Assembly: GCA_037389465.1 (NCBI GenBank)
Contig: JAZARR010000197.1
Span: forward strand, 8,209,501 to 8,273,500
Source: Baylisascaris procyonis
Lineage: Eukaryota > Nematoda > Chromadorea > Rhabditida > Ascarididae
DNA: 64,000 bases
Direction: 5' to 3'
Numbering within the stretch: position 1 is the first letter of the stretch; every line of letters starts with the position of its first letter. This document shows positions 1-12,489 of this stretch, in pieces. A program made the translations under genes and the position numbers. The notes beneath the pieces were generated by a model. The model saw only the letters and a program-made list of their open reading frames with translations, was not told the origin of the DNA and did no database searches.

Positions 1-3000
1 AGCGTCATGATTGTCTGCAAAAAATTCACCACCCCTTCGTAAATACAATGAAGGATTTTCCATATCGAAGACAGAAGGACCGTAACCACCGAAAAAATAA
101 CACCTGAAATGGAGAAAAATTTCATTGATGGATGTTCCCGAATCTCATATACGTATGATTCTTGCAGGCCCTATTCTATTAAATTCACCTTATTTAGGGA
201 GAAATTCATCGATACACAAATTGATTGAAAATACTGTGAACGCACTGAAATTAATGAACCAAAGATTGGGTTCAACCACCCCTCTAGGGTATTTGGGAAC
301 CGCTGGAAAATTTCTGCTATTACAGTTCATAAGAACGTGAAAGGTTTTCAACTCTTCAGGCTGCAGTATAGGCAACCTACTCTTTGAAGTTAATTGTTCT
401 GGAAATGTTAAAGAAAAACAAAATGGATGATTACGAGAAGACGAGCAAGTATGCCTCTAAAAAACAAAAAATAAATAAATAAATAAAACAGGAGGCTAAA
501 TCCGAAGAATATGGTGCAGCCAAGACTTCTTAAGACGTGTAGGGTAGGATATACTTCTTAGAACGTACTTCAAAAGAAAGGGTGCCGGAGGTGAAATCAC
601 CTCACCTAATGACCGATGACCACTCGATGACCCTTATTAGTTCTTTATTACTGACTGGAACACCCATGGCAATCATCAGGCCTAATAATGCTAGATGCAG
701 TGACCCACCCACACTTTGTCTTACATGCTTCATGGTAATAAACATTCATTCATAGTCGAGTGCATCGCAGACAGCCTCTCTATGCCTTGGGCAGCTGAGC
801 ACCCAGGGATGTAGGCATGACAAACTTCTGACGCGGCCATTCCACCAATTACTCATCAGTCGCTAAACAAGAAAAATCACCCGCAAAATAATACTTTTAC
901 CCGCAAAAATTACCCGCAATCACCTAATCCTTTCTTAGATTCCTTCACTTGATCCACCTAAGTGCTCGTACTATAGTGTTCACTCTCTAAACAGCCCACT
1001 TTATAGGCCTAGTCCATACAGCACCCACATATTACGTAACCCGATCACAGCTCTTCTTGCCACAATCAATTCACTCTACACCTTTGCCACATCGTATTCT
1101 AATAACGAACGATACAAGCTTATGAAAAATAATCTCAATGAAAGCATCAAAAAACGAACCTTTGCCGATGAGTCCATCCAGTTGTTTTATCTCGAGGTGT
1201 TGGAATGAGTTCACCTTCACGACGACCGATAGAACGCCAACTTCCTTGCTTCAGATCCAACATGAATAACGTTGAAGTGTGACCTTGCTGCTGTAGTTGA
1301 TCAGTCGCTGAATAACAAAAATACCATACAACTTATGCGTCAATTTCACGTACCCCATCGTTTCTCAACCTGAACAAGGTCGGGAAACTACGGATTGGAG
1401 GAGGGAAATGGGGAAAGAGAAGTTCCGTGCAAAATTTTCGAACAAAATTGTGTGATATGAACGAGGAAGTGCCCACCGTTCCCATGCTGATGGATTGTCA
1501 CCAAAGTTCACGGAGGCGTTTTCGAAAGTTTGAAGTTTTTAAAAACGAAGAATCCAGCATTTTTTCCTAATCACTTTTGTCAATAAACTAAAATTTAAGA
1601 CAAACAGAGATCATCAGACGATACAATTTTTTGAAATGAAAGACCTCCTTTCTTCTCGCCTCCTTTCCCGAAATTGCTCCCTTCAACTTGAAAAAGAAAT
1701 CTAATCCTAGGGTGCTAATCTTCCAAAAATGCCAATTTTAGGGTCCCTCAGCTTCAAAACATATCCTTAGAAAAGTCGGCCATCTTACAACTCTTGAGGC
1801 TAGGCATATTCTAACGTTTAAAAAAAATTACAGTGATTTGAACATTCAGGAAAGTTTATAAAAATATGCGAAAAACTGTCAAAATCGGAAGGAAAACAGA
1901 GGATGGGAAGAGGAAAATTGCCCAAATACGATTCAGTTCTCATACATACAGAATTATCTATTTTCTCAACTGAAAAATTTCACTCAAAATAATTGCCAGA
2001 TGTGAAATAATATAAGAAAATAAAAGCTAAATTTATAAAAAAAAAAAAAAAAAACGAACCATGGCGAACATAACCGCCAAAAATGACCATAAAATGATGC
2101 AATAAAACGGCACATGCACCACTCGTTGGTGGAGGCGCTCCTACATCTGACACGTCACAAATTATCCTGAAAATATAAAATAGGCCCACAATTATGGCTG
2201 ATAATTTCTAAAAATCCACGTTTCCAACCTATGGCCTATTAAGTTAATAAATATGCAAATTTTCAGCCATTCAGTTCTACTTCATCAGAAAAGGTAAACA
2301 TCAAAAGGGCAAGCAAAAATTATTACCAATAAAATTTAAGTGTTTTCATAAGAGAAAAGCGTATCAGTGCTCAATATTTGTTGCAGATTCCATAGAACTC
2401 ATTTCGCAGTAACAAGTTATTGAAGTTTCTTACTTCCTTTGTTCTCTAAGATGAGAGGATCTTAGCACTCCTCTCCCTCTCTCCCTACGTCCTCTACCCC
2501 AGCCCCTCCTCCCACCCCTCATGCGTCTATAATCCGAATTTTATGACTGATAAATGCGATAAAACAAACCATTTTATTAAAGAAGACTGTGTCATTATTC
2601 CCGCAGGCAATATATAGACCTGATCGGTGGGGCGATAGTGCACCTGCTCATCTTCACATTGACTATAACCGCCCCATACAATCAATGAACCCTCATAGTT
2701 GACCATCGCATGACCAACCACTGGACGTCCATATTGAGTATCGTCCTCATCCTAAACCATTAAAAAAAATGATATTCCGCAAGCAAAAAGATTCATTAAA
2801 TTGATGGTAAAATGATGACTGTATCTGCGTTATTTCACCTGAGGCGTCCAAAAATCGGCCGATACCGTGACTATGAAAAATTTGGATTCTACCCAAATTC
2901 AAATTTTTTGAATTTTTTGAATGAAATTTGAGTTTTAATAATTGAGGAGAATCGATTTTGGTGTCAACATGCTCTTGCAACACTAGTGCTTTTGCACTCA

Positions 3001-4349
3001 ACCATAGCAATAGAAAAAACTCAACATTGTCCGTTAAAATCAAAAACTCATACAATATGTTGCAATAGAATATTTATAAGAAACAATTCAAATTTTAGTG
3101 ACTTGAGAGTAAAAATTAATAAAATTCGATTAAAAACTGAAATTTCAAAAAAAAAAATTAAAAACTGAGTACCAGCCATAGAACTGAGATCTTTATCGAA
3201 AAAAAAATCAAATTCTAATTAAACATCAATTTTTCGCAGTTATTTTTATTACTGATTTGGCAAACGTGCCATTGATTAATACCGATAAAATATTACAGGC
3301 TAATCTCATTGAAACGATGAAAAATCCCCCTATCTATCCTATAATCCCGAATAAAGGAACCATAAAAATTCTGGAAGACCATATAATTTTCGTCGAAAAA
3401 AAAACACATCAGCTCTTCTAATTTTATTTTATTATGTATCTTGAAGAAATAATTTATTTCCACATGTTTAAAACCTTTTTTCACTTTATTGTTCGCCTAT
3501 ATTTCAGCAAACAAGCTAGCCAAGTTTAGAAATGCAAAAAGCGCATATCTGTAATTTGTTCGTTTCCCTCCCAAAAAACAGGAAGATAAGTAGTCAACAT
3601 TTACTATCAGTATTCTTTGAATGACCCCTTTTGCGTAAATACCACCGCAAAGCATTATTCATAACTCAGCTTGTAGAGCGTCCCTCATCTCTCGGTGTTG
3701 ATTGCCTGCAACGGTAATGGCCCTCTATAATCCATACTCATCAGTAAATGGACCATGGCGCTAATGGCCTCCTTGTTCGAATTCGTTGTTCGATTTGCAT
3801 GGATTTCAGATGAGCTGCTATCTTCCGTACGTTTGTTATTGTATAAATCATATATTTCAACATAACAAATAGGAAAACACGTACTAAACAATAAGAAATG
3901 ACAAAAAAAAATATTTAAAAAACTCCGTAAGAGAAAATACAGAAAAATGAAGCAATACTCGCTAAAAAATGTACAAGTTAGGATCGTCTCCTTCGAGCGC
4001 AAAATCGTCATTAGACGATTTAACATGTCACAGGATTATATTTCACGTTAAATAAGAATTCACCATCAAAATTATCCATTTTTCGATTCCAATATAAAAT
4101 AATAACGGTAATAATTAGGTGTTCACTGTGCGCTGATTTTCAACCCATTCAATATCCGTTGAAGAGTGTGATTACCTTCGAAAAAAAAACGATCTAACAA
4201 GTTCAGCGATCCTTGATCGTATAGCCTTATCCATAAAAGAAAATTGGCATGACACTGGCAAAAAATTAGTGCAAACTCACTGCAATGTGATAGGTACTCG
4301 ATGTTGATTCCCATTCAAAATCCGATCCAGGTGGTGGACCCGCAAACAT
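1..4349 (-). CDS. Kelch-repeat protein, KLHDC2/KLHDC1-like, 3' end outside window
   Basis: Five minus-strand exons join without a phase error: 4281-4349 (ATG, ends GTGAGT), 2570-2751, 2060-2166, 1160-1307 and 1-103, which runs off the left edge; 203 residues are visible. Kelch blade motifs are VWGGY (about residue 48), VIFGGY (about 111) and YFFGGY (about 171). Order and spacing match the N-terminal half of vertebrate KLHDC2, including VGHAMV before the first motif, TSGACAV before the second and TLFMLDL after it. KLHDC2-type proteins are beta-propeller substrate receptors of Cullin-2 ubiquitin ligases that recognise C-terminal glycine degrons; that function is inferred from the family because the degron-binding blades lie outside the window. 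Three of the four donors are GTT sites (GTTTGT, GTTCGT twice). Exon 1 is the least certain: it is short, and intron 1 is about 1.5 kb. KLHDC1 or a nematode-specific Kelch protein is the alternative. Confidence 0.85.
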
Positions 4350-4579
4350 CACACTTCAGCCTGTCGGTTGAACAACGAAAGTATGGTCAACCTGTAAAAC
4401 ATATGAGCGCATTTTGAAAAAAGTTCACCTTGCAATTCCGGTTTTCCGGATAAAATAACAGATAATATGAACAGAACGGAATATTCCGAATCAAAACTAT
4501 GCTTAGCAATGAGGAAGGGAAAGAGTTTTGTGCTGGAAAATTTCGTAATCAAGAAAGATTGGAGTGAAGTGCAAGCAAA
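4350..4579. promoter_or_regulatory. possible bidirectional promoter region
   Basis: This 230-bp stretch lies between the inferred Kelch-gene start codon on the minus strand (4349) and an ATG in good context on the plus strand (4580). No clear TATA box was seen. The role is inferred only from the head-to-head arrangement. Confidence 0.3.
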
Positions 4580-4615
4580 ATGGCGGACAGCGGAAGTGGC
4601 ATTTCAATCCAGGAA
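4580..4615 (+). CDS. possible first coding exon of an unidentified gene
   Basis: An ATG in strong context (CAAAATGG) opens MADSGSGISIQE, followed by a possible donor GTATAC. Read through, the frame stops after 23 codons. A short polar Ser/Gly-rich N-terminus is typical of a start exon, but no next exon could be tied to it. The plus-strand exon-like segments from 10 to 17 kb are the only nearby candidates. Unidentified. Confidence 0.25.
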
Positions 4616-4946
4616 GTATACTCTGCACAAAAAAAAAGGATTTCAAGATGATGAATGCAATAAAAATTCCCGGAAGTTGAGTCGATTCCCGTGAACAATA
4701 AACCAAAAGAAGCAACGATCAGCTCTTATTTAAAGTAAAGGCTAAAATAGACGAACAGCAGTTCGAATTCCGATGGCGACTCCCATTCTCATCTTGCAAT
4801 AAACGATCTCTTTCTTTTAAAAAAAATCCTCGAAAATTATAAAAAAACAACCAAAAGTTACAATCAAATTTGTATTTCATATATTCTCCCAATATTTGTA
4901 GCAGAAATCCCATTAGAAATATATATATTTGTAGCTATACCACTCT

Positions 4947-4969
4947 CACTATGCAACTGTTGCATAGTG
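4947..4969. repeat. short perfect inverted repeat (10-bp arms)
   Basis: CACTATGCAA and TTGCATAGTG are perfect reverse complements separated by CTG. Just to the right (4990-5070) lie several CCGGAA/TTCCGG words, giving a GC-richer patch. It may be the remnant of a small mobile element; no target-site duplication was established. Confidence 0.55.
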
Positions 4970-6426
4970 AATCATAGAGCACATCAACAGTGAATGTGCA
5001 TATTTCCGGATTTCCGCTACACCGGTTTCCGATCTTGACAGTAACCGGAATTTCAACCGGATACAGTAGTGCATAGATATATGGGAAAGAGTTGGACATA
5101 TCTGGGTTGGGTTAATGCCGATTCCCGCCGTATTCTCAGCCGTGGTCCTAACCAAATTTAGCTCAGGTTCTCCCATAATGAACTTCACCATACAACAACA
5201 CCTCGCCGGGCCGGCATCCAAATTGTGCCACGCTCACTTCAATTACCGTAGGATGCATCAGCTTCTTAGCTCCAACCAGTTACCCTTATTTATCTCTACA
5301 ATTTAAAGTTCCGCTTTCTGAAGCAATTATTTGTTTAGTTGTTGACAAGTCGTTGCTTGCAGTAACACTAATAATCGGGTACATTGATAACAATAGAGCT
5401 ATAAAAAATCACTGTGAGTTTGTAGACAAGTTTGTCAAAAAATTGACTTCAATGAAACTAATAGATTTCGATGACTTTTTTGAATTTTCATATTTTTAGA
5501 ATTACTGATAAATAAAATTTAGTATGATTGTAAAGACCTGTATTCGATGAAAATTTTAAAATTTCTTCAACTTTTGAGATTAAAATGATAATTTTTAGGT
5601 TTATTGTTTCGATCATATGACATTTTCCCTTTATTTTTTCTCATCAGAGTAAGGGAAATGCCATCGGAAATAGAGTAAATAATATCGAGAATAAGGGAAA
5701 TTACCAAATGACTCAATTACATCATCATCAATTTAGATCTCATTCGCTACTATGCAAGTGGAAAGGAGTACTGAAGCAGCTGATATAATGATATGTGTGT
5801 TTTCTTGCAGTTCCACATATCAAGCAATTCACTAACATAACCTACCAACAACTAATGAGTACCATAACTTACTAATAGTATTCACAAAAGTCTTTCCATA
5901 GAATATTCTTCTTTTTCCAACCCGACTGACTATAAAAAATAAAAAACTAATTCTATTTATTTGACATTCATCCAAATTTTTAGAAATATTTAATGAAAAA
6001 TTTTGATCGATGAAAAAAATTCAGTCGATAATTTTAGATTATTTATTAAATTTTCTAGCTTTCCTATACTATTAATTTGAATATGCCAAATAAGTAGGGA
6101 AACATTTATAAATAAACAAAGAAAGGATATTATTTTTTTGCATAATTTCCATATTTTTACAAAAGCGAATTAAAAACAATTTTATTTTTCAGGCTATATA
6201 TTCCTTATCGTTAATCCATTTTCCATGGAAGATTCATTTCTTTTCTCCAACCAACTATTACCAATATCGTTAAGCATTCCATCCTTTCAGTTTATTTAGA
6301 AGTGAATAGCAACTAAATGAAATGCACATATTTCTGCATGACTACATATCTCCGTTGATGGATCTTTTGATGGCAATGTAGCAATTGTTCGGCTTGTATT
6401 ATTTCTAATTACTAAAGGATTAATCA

Positions 6427-6648
6427 ATGTTCACACTGCTAAACAATCAGTTTTTATTATCGATAATATATTTAATATTTATTCATCTTGTTGTAAATCA
6501 ACCTTGCAAACTTAATTGCGAGCAATACACTCAAATTTTCATTAAAAATATCAACAAGAATGATGCGGTTATTGATGCGGCTATTGGACAACCTCGCCAA
6601 TCCTTTTTAATATCTGTATATTTATTTAATTGTTTATATCTGGTATAA
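6427..6648 (+). CDS. short frame with signal-peptide-like N-terminus, doubtful
   Basis: A 73-codon frame from an ATG. Residues 1-24 are strongly hydrophobic (LLSIIYLIFIHLVV) and are followed by a hydrophilic part with two Cys (NQPCKLNCEQY). A possible donor GTATAT occurs near residue 59, so it could be a first exon. No homologue is recognised. AT-rich DNA readily makes Ile/Leu/Phe-rich frames by chance, so this is weak. Confidence 0.2.
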   Translation: MFTLLNNQFLLSIIYLIFIHLVVNQPCKLNCEQYTQIFIKNINKNDAVIDAAIGQPRQSFLISVYLFNCLYLV

Positions 6649-7436
6649 TGTCTCACATTTTTAACTATATCATTACAGCATTACTTCGTAGATGTAATAA
6701 AAATCCAAATTTATCAGTAAATGAAATTTAAAATCTACAATTTGTGGAGAATAAAAACCCATGGGTTTTTCTTCAGGGAATTTACTGTATTTGCTCGCTT
6801 ATACAAATCTCAGCTGATATACGCAAATTTTCAACGTTCTTGCAATATTTGACTACCATAAAAAAGTTCCTCATGCACATTTGGGTGCAAAATTTAAATG
6901 CATTTTTATATCCGCCAAATTTTATGAATTAATTCTAATCAAATATGCAAATAATTTCTTTGCTCTCACAGACAGACAAACAGACCGACAAATAAATAGA
7001 CAGATAAACAGAGGGAAGCAGAGACAAACCGGTAAACAGATGTTACTAATCAGGTGGGCAGGTGAACTTACGTCAAAGTTCGGCTGACGTTTACAGATAA
7101 ACTCGGAAGGCAAAATAACTGGACAACTAAACGATCAATTGACTTATTGAATTTCAATAATATGTGCAAATAATTTTTCATAAACGTTCTCTTCTATCAT
7201 CTTTTAGGTAAATAAATAAACATATATAAATAATTAACTATACCTATAGCGATTAATAATTTCATTTATTATGAAATATTGAACCTTCATTGAAAAAATT
7301 TCATCAAGTTGTCGAATTTAATATCAGAATTCATTGACTAATTGCTAAAAAGTTGGATTTTTCTATTGTTGAATATTTCTATAGTTAGTTTTAATCCTCT
7401 TAGGTCATTAAACTTAATTCGATACTTCTGAATAAA

Positions 7437-7476
7437 GTCTTCAGATACTCAGTCAAAGGATTGAGTATCTGAAGAC
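7437..7476. repeat. perfect hairpin, 15-bp arms, 10-nt loop
   Basis: GTCTTCAGATACTCA (7437-7451) pairs exactly with TGAGTATCTGAAGAC (7462-7476) around a 10-base loop. The stem is shorter than a typical microRNA precursor. It could be a mobile-element end or a structured non-coding RNA. Confidence 0.7.
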
Positions 7477-10049
7477 AAATATACCGTACATGTTGATCAT
7501 TGTGCTGCTAATCGCTGTTAAATTGATTGAAGAATTTTTGAAATGATAGTAAACAAACATGATGTAAGCAATGAGTTCGAAAAAAAGTAATATGGTAATA
7601 GTAAGTAAGAGATTATTACTGGCATCGGTCATTGTAAGTATTAAAAAAGAAACAAAAGAAGCGTAGACTCAATCCTAAATATAATATCTGTCTGACGTCT
7701 ATCGATCTCCCTAGTGAAACGGCTTTTCTGCCCGAACAATAAACAAATCTATAAAGAGATTTGCAAACCGTAATCAACTAAGCATAAATAATATCAATGA
7801 GATTATCGTATTCAATTCGGATGACAATAATGTGGCAACAAATCTTGTGAGGTTCACTTAAATAGATAAATGAATAATTTTATGTTATATGGATGAATTG
7901 AGCGGAAAAAATGATGTAGAGATGATCGCCGAGTTCCATTGACTCACATACTGAAAGCACGAGATGGACAGGAAAGTATGGAAACATAGTCCTAGAAACT
8001 ACAAGAATTTTTAAACAACAATGAAAAATCAAGCTATATGTGAGCTATGATTCGTATGTACCACCCACCTCCCCCGATTTCTAACCAGAGATGCTTCCCC
8101 TCATGGTACCTCACCAATCTGTCCTATTCCATTCCACCCTTCGAAGCCCCAAAACAGAACAAGGCATCCCATCATACGACGGTCGCTAACACAACAGACC
8201 CAAGCAATAAAGCAAACACAAATATATAAGAACGAAATAATTTTGTTGAGGGTTTGTTTGCGTTAGATATTTAATAAGTGTTTTGATGTTTGTATCTGAT
8301 AAGCGATATGTGATAAGTGTTTGCATATGATAAGATAACGAGATGGCATTCTTGTTGTTGTTTAACTGACCATTCTTTTTTTTGAATCTCTTCAATTGTA
8401 CACTTACGCAGAGGCTTTTTTTCACATTGAAAAAAAAAGGAAGGAAGGAGGACAACGATGGCGTGAGATGATATTCGGTATTCAACAAGAAATTCAAGGA
8501 TGGCTCAACAATGTTTCACGATTCAATGCGAAAAGTTGCAAAATATAGAATGTTCAATCTTTCAGCTTCTAATAAAGTATGAGTGATTAATTAAATTATT
8601 AGATGGAATTAAATTGCAGTTTGAGAGGATGTAAATGACGATTCGAACAAGTTTGACTCATTTTCGGATAGACGGACGAATGGATTAAGAATTTATGTAG
8701 AACATCTCTTAGAGATCTTAGCAAATTATAAATTAAAAGGAATGAAGACATGAATATTTTAAAGGACTTACTAAAATTCAGGATTAAGTTTCATTTTCCG
8801 TCTACGAATTGGCACATTATGTACCCTGGATTGCGCTTATAGTTAGAAAATATCAGGAAATATCAGACAACCTTAAATTTTCGAATATAGCATTCACTTG
8901 TCAACTACCAGTCAGCTTTGAATTGCCACCGAAAAAAAAAAAACTCTTCAGCACTTACAGGCAGAGGTATATTTTCAACACGCAATCCACTAAATCCTAG
9001 AATATATGATGATTTTCAATGATTTTATAAATGTAAAATAGAATTCAATAGATAAATAGCATGATGGATTTTGTTAATATGTCATATGTTGCTTTGAGCT
9101 GCGCAATCTAATCACATTTTTCTACGTCTTACCAATGGTTTAGTCGGCGATGGTCAGTTTGAGCAACGGTCAATGAAGTGACCACTAAGTGACGTTATAT
9201 TCGAGCGTAATTTATTATTGCGCCTCCTTTTAAACGATGTGAAAAAGATATTGCGAATAGAGTTCGATTGATATAGGTTTACCTTTTCGAGAATTTCATT
9301 ACGATAATAACACATCCTTCCTTTCGAGAACGATATTTACATTTATTTCATTTTCTGAATGAGTCTATCATATCCATTAGATTGAATATTGTTGTATGCT
9401 ATTGCACTATTTTGCTTTCTTCCTTTCAAATCGTATCATTTGTTTTATAAGATTGTCGCAAATATATGCGAATAAAAGTTATTGCTATTGTTCATTGGCC
9501 GTTCGTTGGGCATTCAAATGCAAGCAATAAATCTCTCATTCCTCATTGCTATATTCCATATCGTCTATCCATTTCTTCTCCATTTCATGGTATATATCTG
9601 AAGTCAAAGCACTATTGTGATGGATCTCCTCCGTTCGGATTAACCACCACAAAATGAATGCTGATTTCAACCTTGAAAATATTCATTCATGAAGACCGTC
9701 AAATCGAAATCGCACAGTGCTCATTCGTAGTTGATATACTCGTGTAAATAGTGCAATATATATTATCACGCTTTTTTCTCATTTCCTCGGTTTCGGAGCA
9801 GCTATTTATGGCATCGCCCAGAAAAACTGCTTATTGTAGATAATGCCCCTCTCATGAATCTTAAAGAGTTGCACATCTTTTATCATCTATTATTTTCATT
9901 ATTATTTACACATGAATTCAAAACATTCTAATTAGTGCAATGTGTTGTAGACCGACCGAGTTTGAAAATAAGAAACCTTTTGAAATTAACTTTCCACATG
10001 AACAAAATCGTAAATGATGCTATTTCATCATAGTTTAGGCTGTAAGGAA

Positions 10050-10414
10050 ATGTATTCGGAGCCATCAGTTCGAGAACTAGAACGGTAAGGTGTAACTTTA
10101 AAAAAGTTGCATAACAATCAGCTATATGAGATTTGCTTCAGAATCCTCTGAGAGCGTCAGATGGAATAAAACGATGCGCATTATCGAACACTAATGAGGG
10201 TAATTCGATGAATGACATATGTGTGTTGGCATCAATGCTATACTCTTCATTAATGATGGATATTGTCTGTTGATGTGTTGGTGGAGGAAGCATGATTATA
10301 TGCTCAAATGCTTGTCATTGTGCGTCACTAGGATGCTCTTTCAACAGCTTTGTCCATGTCTGCGTCGTTATGAGACAACTGCAATCGGTGATATCACTCA
10401 AAAATGCCGTCAAG
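10050..10414 (+). CDS. possible two-exon start of an unidentified gene
   Basis: 10050-10084 reads MYSEPSVRELE plus two bases, then donor GTAAGG. 10332-10414 follows a CACTAG acceptor, gives exactly the one base needed to finish the codon (Arg), then reads MLFQQLCPCLRRYETTAIGD and ends at donor GTAAAT after GDITQKCRQ. The phases agree, but the second acceptor has a weak pyrimidine tract and no following exon was found. No family is recognised. An alternative small exon (10139-10196) overlaps this intron in another phase. Confidence 0.25.
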
Positions 10415-10509
10415 GTAAATTATTCACTTCTAATCAATGTCTTATTTCATTATAATAATTAAAGCTTCAATAAGTTATGGCTATACGAATATCTTTGAGT
10501 CCGTCGATT

Positions 10510-10605
10510 TGTACGTTTATGGCCAATTTGTCCCTTCTCTTTATCTTATCACTTAGCCAATTCTTTGCTCGTTTATGGCCAATTCGTTTATGGCCACAAA
10601 TTTGC
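10510..10605. repeat. short direct repeats GTTTATGGCCAATT
   Basis: GTTTATGGCCAATT occurs at about 10516 and 10572, with a truncated copy (CGTTTATGGCCA) immediately after. The core GGCCAATT recurs in the 21-bp repeat at 36.9 kb. Confidence 0.5.
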
Positions 10606-11269
10606 ATATATTATTGAATTTCACCCCTGCATCATTTAATTAATAGCTCTACCGGATAATTTAGCGTTTGTTTTGTGGTTACCTTTAAGCCGATGAACAT
10701 AGTTTTCTATGCAAATTTATCTGATGAGAGCCGTCTGTCGGCGATGTCTAGTTGTCTGGCACCTATGTGAATTAATCACTCGTTTATATTATCTACTAAA
10801 CACTTCTATAGTTCAAAGCAGCTTATTTTGATGAAACCAACCCATCTCCTTGATGGTCAATCTATTGCTCATTCAACTGCTTATGGGAATCAATTGAATA
10901 ATTGCTCAGCAGCCATTTTCCATGCGGCAGAGTTTTCCTTCAATTTGTCAATTCTTTTTTATGCATGATATCTCGAACAATGTTTCATCTTTGGATTTCT
11001 TGGTTGTAATCACTCATCGAGATATAAATCCTTAACTTTTCAACACGTCTAATGATCTGAATATTCTTTCATCTGTTCCTATGAGGATTCAAATTGATAT
11101 CCATATATCTTCTAGTTGTTTGATTTCCATTCAATATATGTTTTCTTCGTTGAGCTTCAAAGTAGGATGCTTTTTCTCTTCCAGAAATCTTTTACACGAG
11201 ATCATTGCCAATGGTGATCTCTTCCCTTAGATAAATAAAATAATCTTCTTTACCTTTATTATCTTTGCA

Positions 11270-11322
11270 AAGATAATCTCCCTTTGGATAAAGGTAATCT
11301 CCATTTGGATAAAGGTAATCTT
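11270..11322. repeat. 21-bp tandem repeat, about 2.5 copies
   Basis: The unit GGATAAAGGTAATCTCCATTT is repeated. On the minus strand it keeps an open frame and would encode a seven-residue repeat of the type YPKGDYL. The surrounding 66-codon frame has no recognisable homology and is probably not a gene. Confidence 0.6.
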
Positions 11323-12146
11323 CTTTGCTTTCATATTCATAGAGAATCATCTTTCTTTGATAGCCGTTGGATATCATCGCTATCACTATCAAGAGGTATC
11401 ATTTAACCTTCAAACCATTTTTTTCAGTTTAATCTCGTAATGTCATCTCCAAGTAAGAAGAGAATTTTGTAGCCATTATGTCTGCTTGTTTAATGATGTC
11501 TCGCAAGTATAGTTATGGAATTTCTTATTCATCAAAAAATGCGAATGATTAGTTTCACTTAGATTTTATTTAATAATACTTTGAAGAGAAATAATTAGAG
11601 CATATGAAATATTCGTTGATTGATTTGATTCTCAAAAATTGGCTGCAAATTATATTTTATTTAAAAAAAAAACTTTTTTTAAAATTACTTTAGACTAATG
11701 AGCACTCATTCAAATATATCTTATAATTGCAAAGCATTTTTCAATAACTAAAAATTCACTCAAAATTGTCTCCTATTCACCTCTCAGTTAATGAGCACAT
11801 AAAGCGGCATAAAGCACTTTTCCTGTCCCCCCCTTCCCACATCCCCTTCCTGCCAGTCTTTAGGATATTAAGCCCTGAAATTTAGCTGGAGTCATTAGAA
11901 CGAGAACCATCGTTAATTACGCTCCCATCTAATTTAGGCCACTCTCTTACCTCAATCCCCCCCTCCACCTCCTTCCCTCATCAATCCCTTCCCAAATTTC
12001 CGCCCCGCTCAATGAATTGTGAGCACCTGTAAATGAATTTTGCCGCTGATCTTCATTATGAATTAGTATTAAGCGGTATTATGAATTGAATGCGATTGCG
12101 AGGATGAATTTTTTTTTTTTTTTTGAACTAATCTCCAAGTTTTCAG

Positions 12147-12363
12147 CACGTTCTTCTTCACAAACGATATCGGCACTTTTGTTAGCGAGTGGTTCACAAG
12201 TAAGGACAATGCGGCTAACGGCATCGATTACATGCCGAGTGACCACTGCGAAACCGCTCAAAAGAAGCCCATTCCCAGAGAATATGCGAACCAGTCCAGT
12301 GCAGCCTATTTCCCTTCGAGATGGTTTCTCTTAATTAATTATATTTCAAAATGTATAATCTAA
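12147..12363 (+). CDS. exon-like segment, unidentified protein
   Basis: A good acceptor (pyrimidine tract, CTCCAAGTTTTCAG) is followed by an open frame with one leading base: TFFFTNDIGTFVSEWFTSKD, then NAANGIDYMPSDHCETAQ, then KKPIPREYANQSSAAYFPSR. Composition is protein-like and many codons are purine-N-pyrimidine. The frame ends at TAA (12361), or may splice out at GTATAA (12353). Two other frames, one antisense, are also open here, so strand choice is an inference. No family is recognised. Confidence 0.35.
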
Positions 12364-12489
12364 ATGCATTTTAAATATAGCCAGAACGTTGTTTTGGCCA
12401 AAGCCTAAATGGCCAAAAGATGCGCAACAGCCTTGTTTTCTCATGTGTCCTTAAGCCCTGATCCATGGTCAAATCCTGGAATAGGAAAA

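Larger units (their letters stand above)
4970..10049. other. gene-poor AT-rich stretch
   Basis: No exon with convincing homology was found. The stretch holds a candidate signal-peptide frame (6427-6648), a degenerate CAGA/CAAA tract (6968-7010) and a hairpin (7437-7476). At 4930-5300 open frames overlap on both strands and none is recognisable. A C-rich patch at 8050-8200 also has no assignable function. Confidence 0.5.

Noticed and set aside
125..375. Overlapping open frames on both strands at the left edge
   Set aside because: They fall inside an intron of the Kelch gene, with no homology or splice support.
3685..4026. 113-codon minus-strand frame in the first Kelch-gene intron
   Set aside because: Its first half is low-complexity Phe/Leu, the second half (MVHLLMSMDYRG) has an acceptor but no phase-compatible partner, and the exon 1 to exon 2 join works without it.
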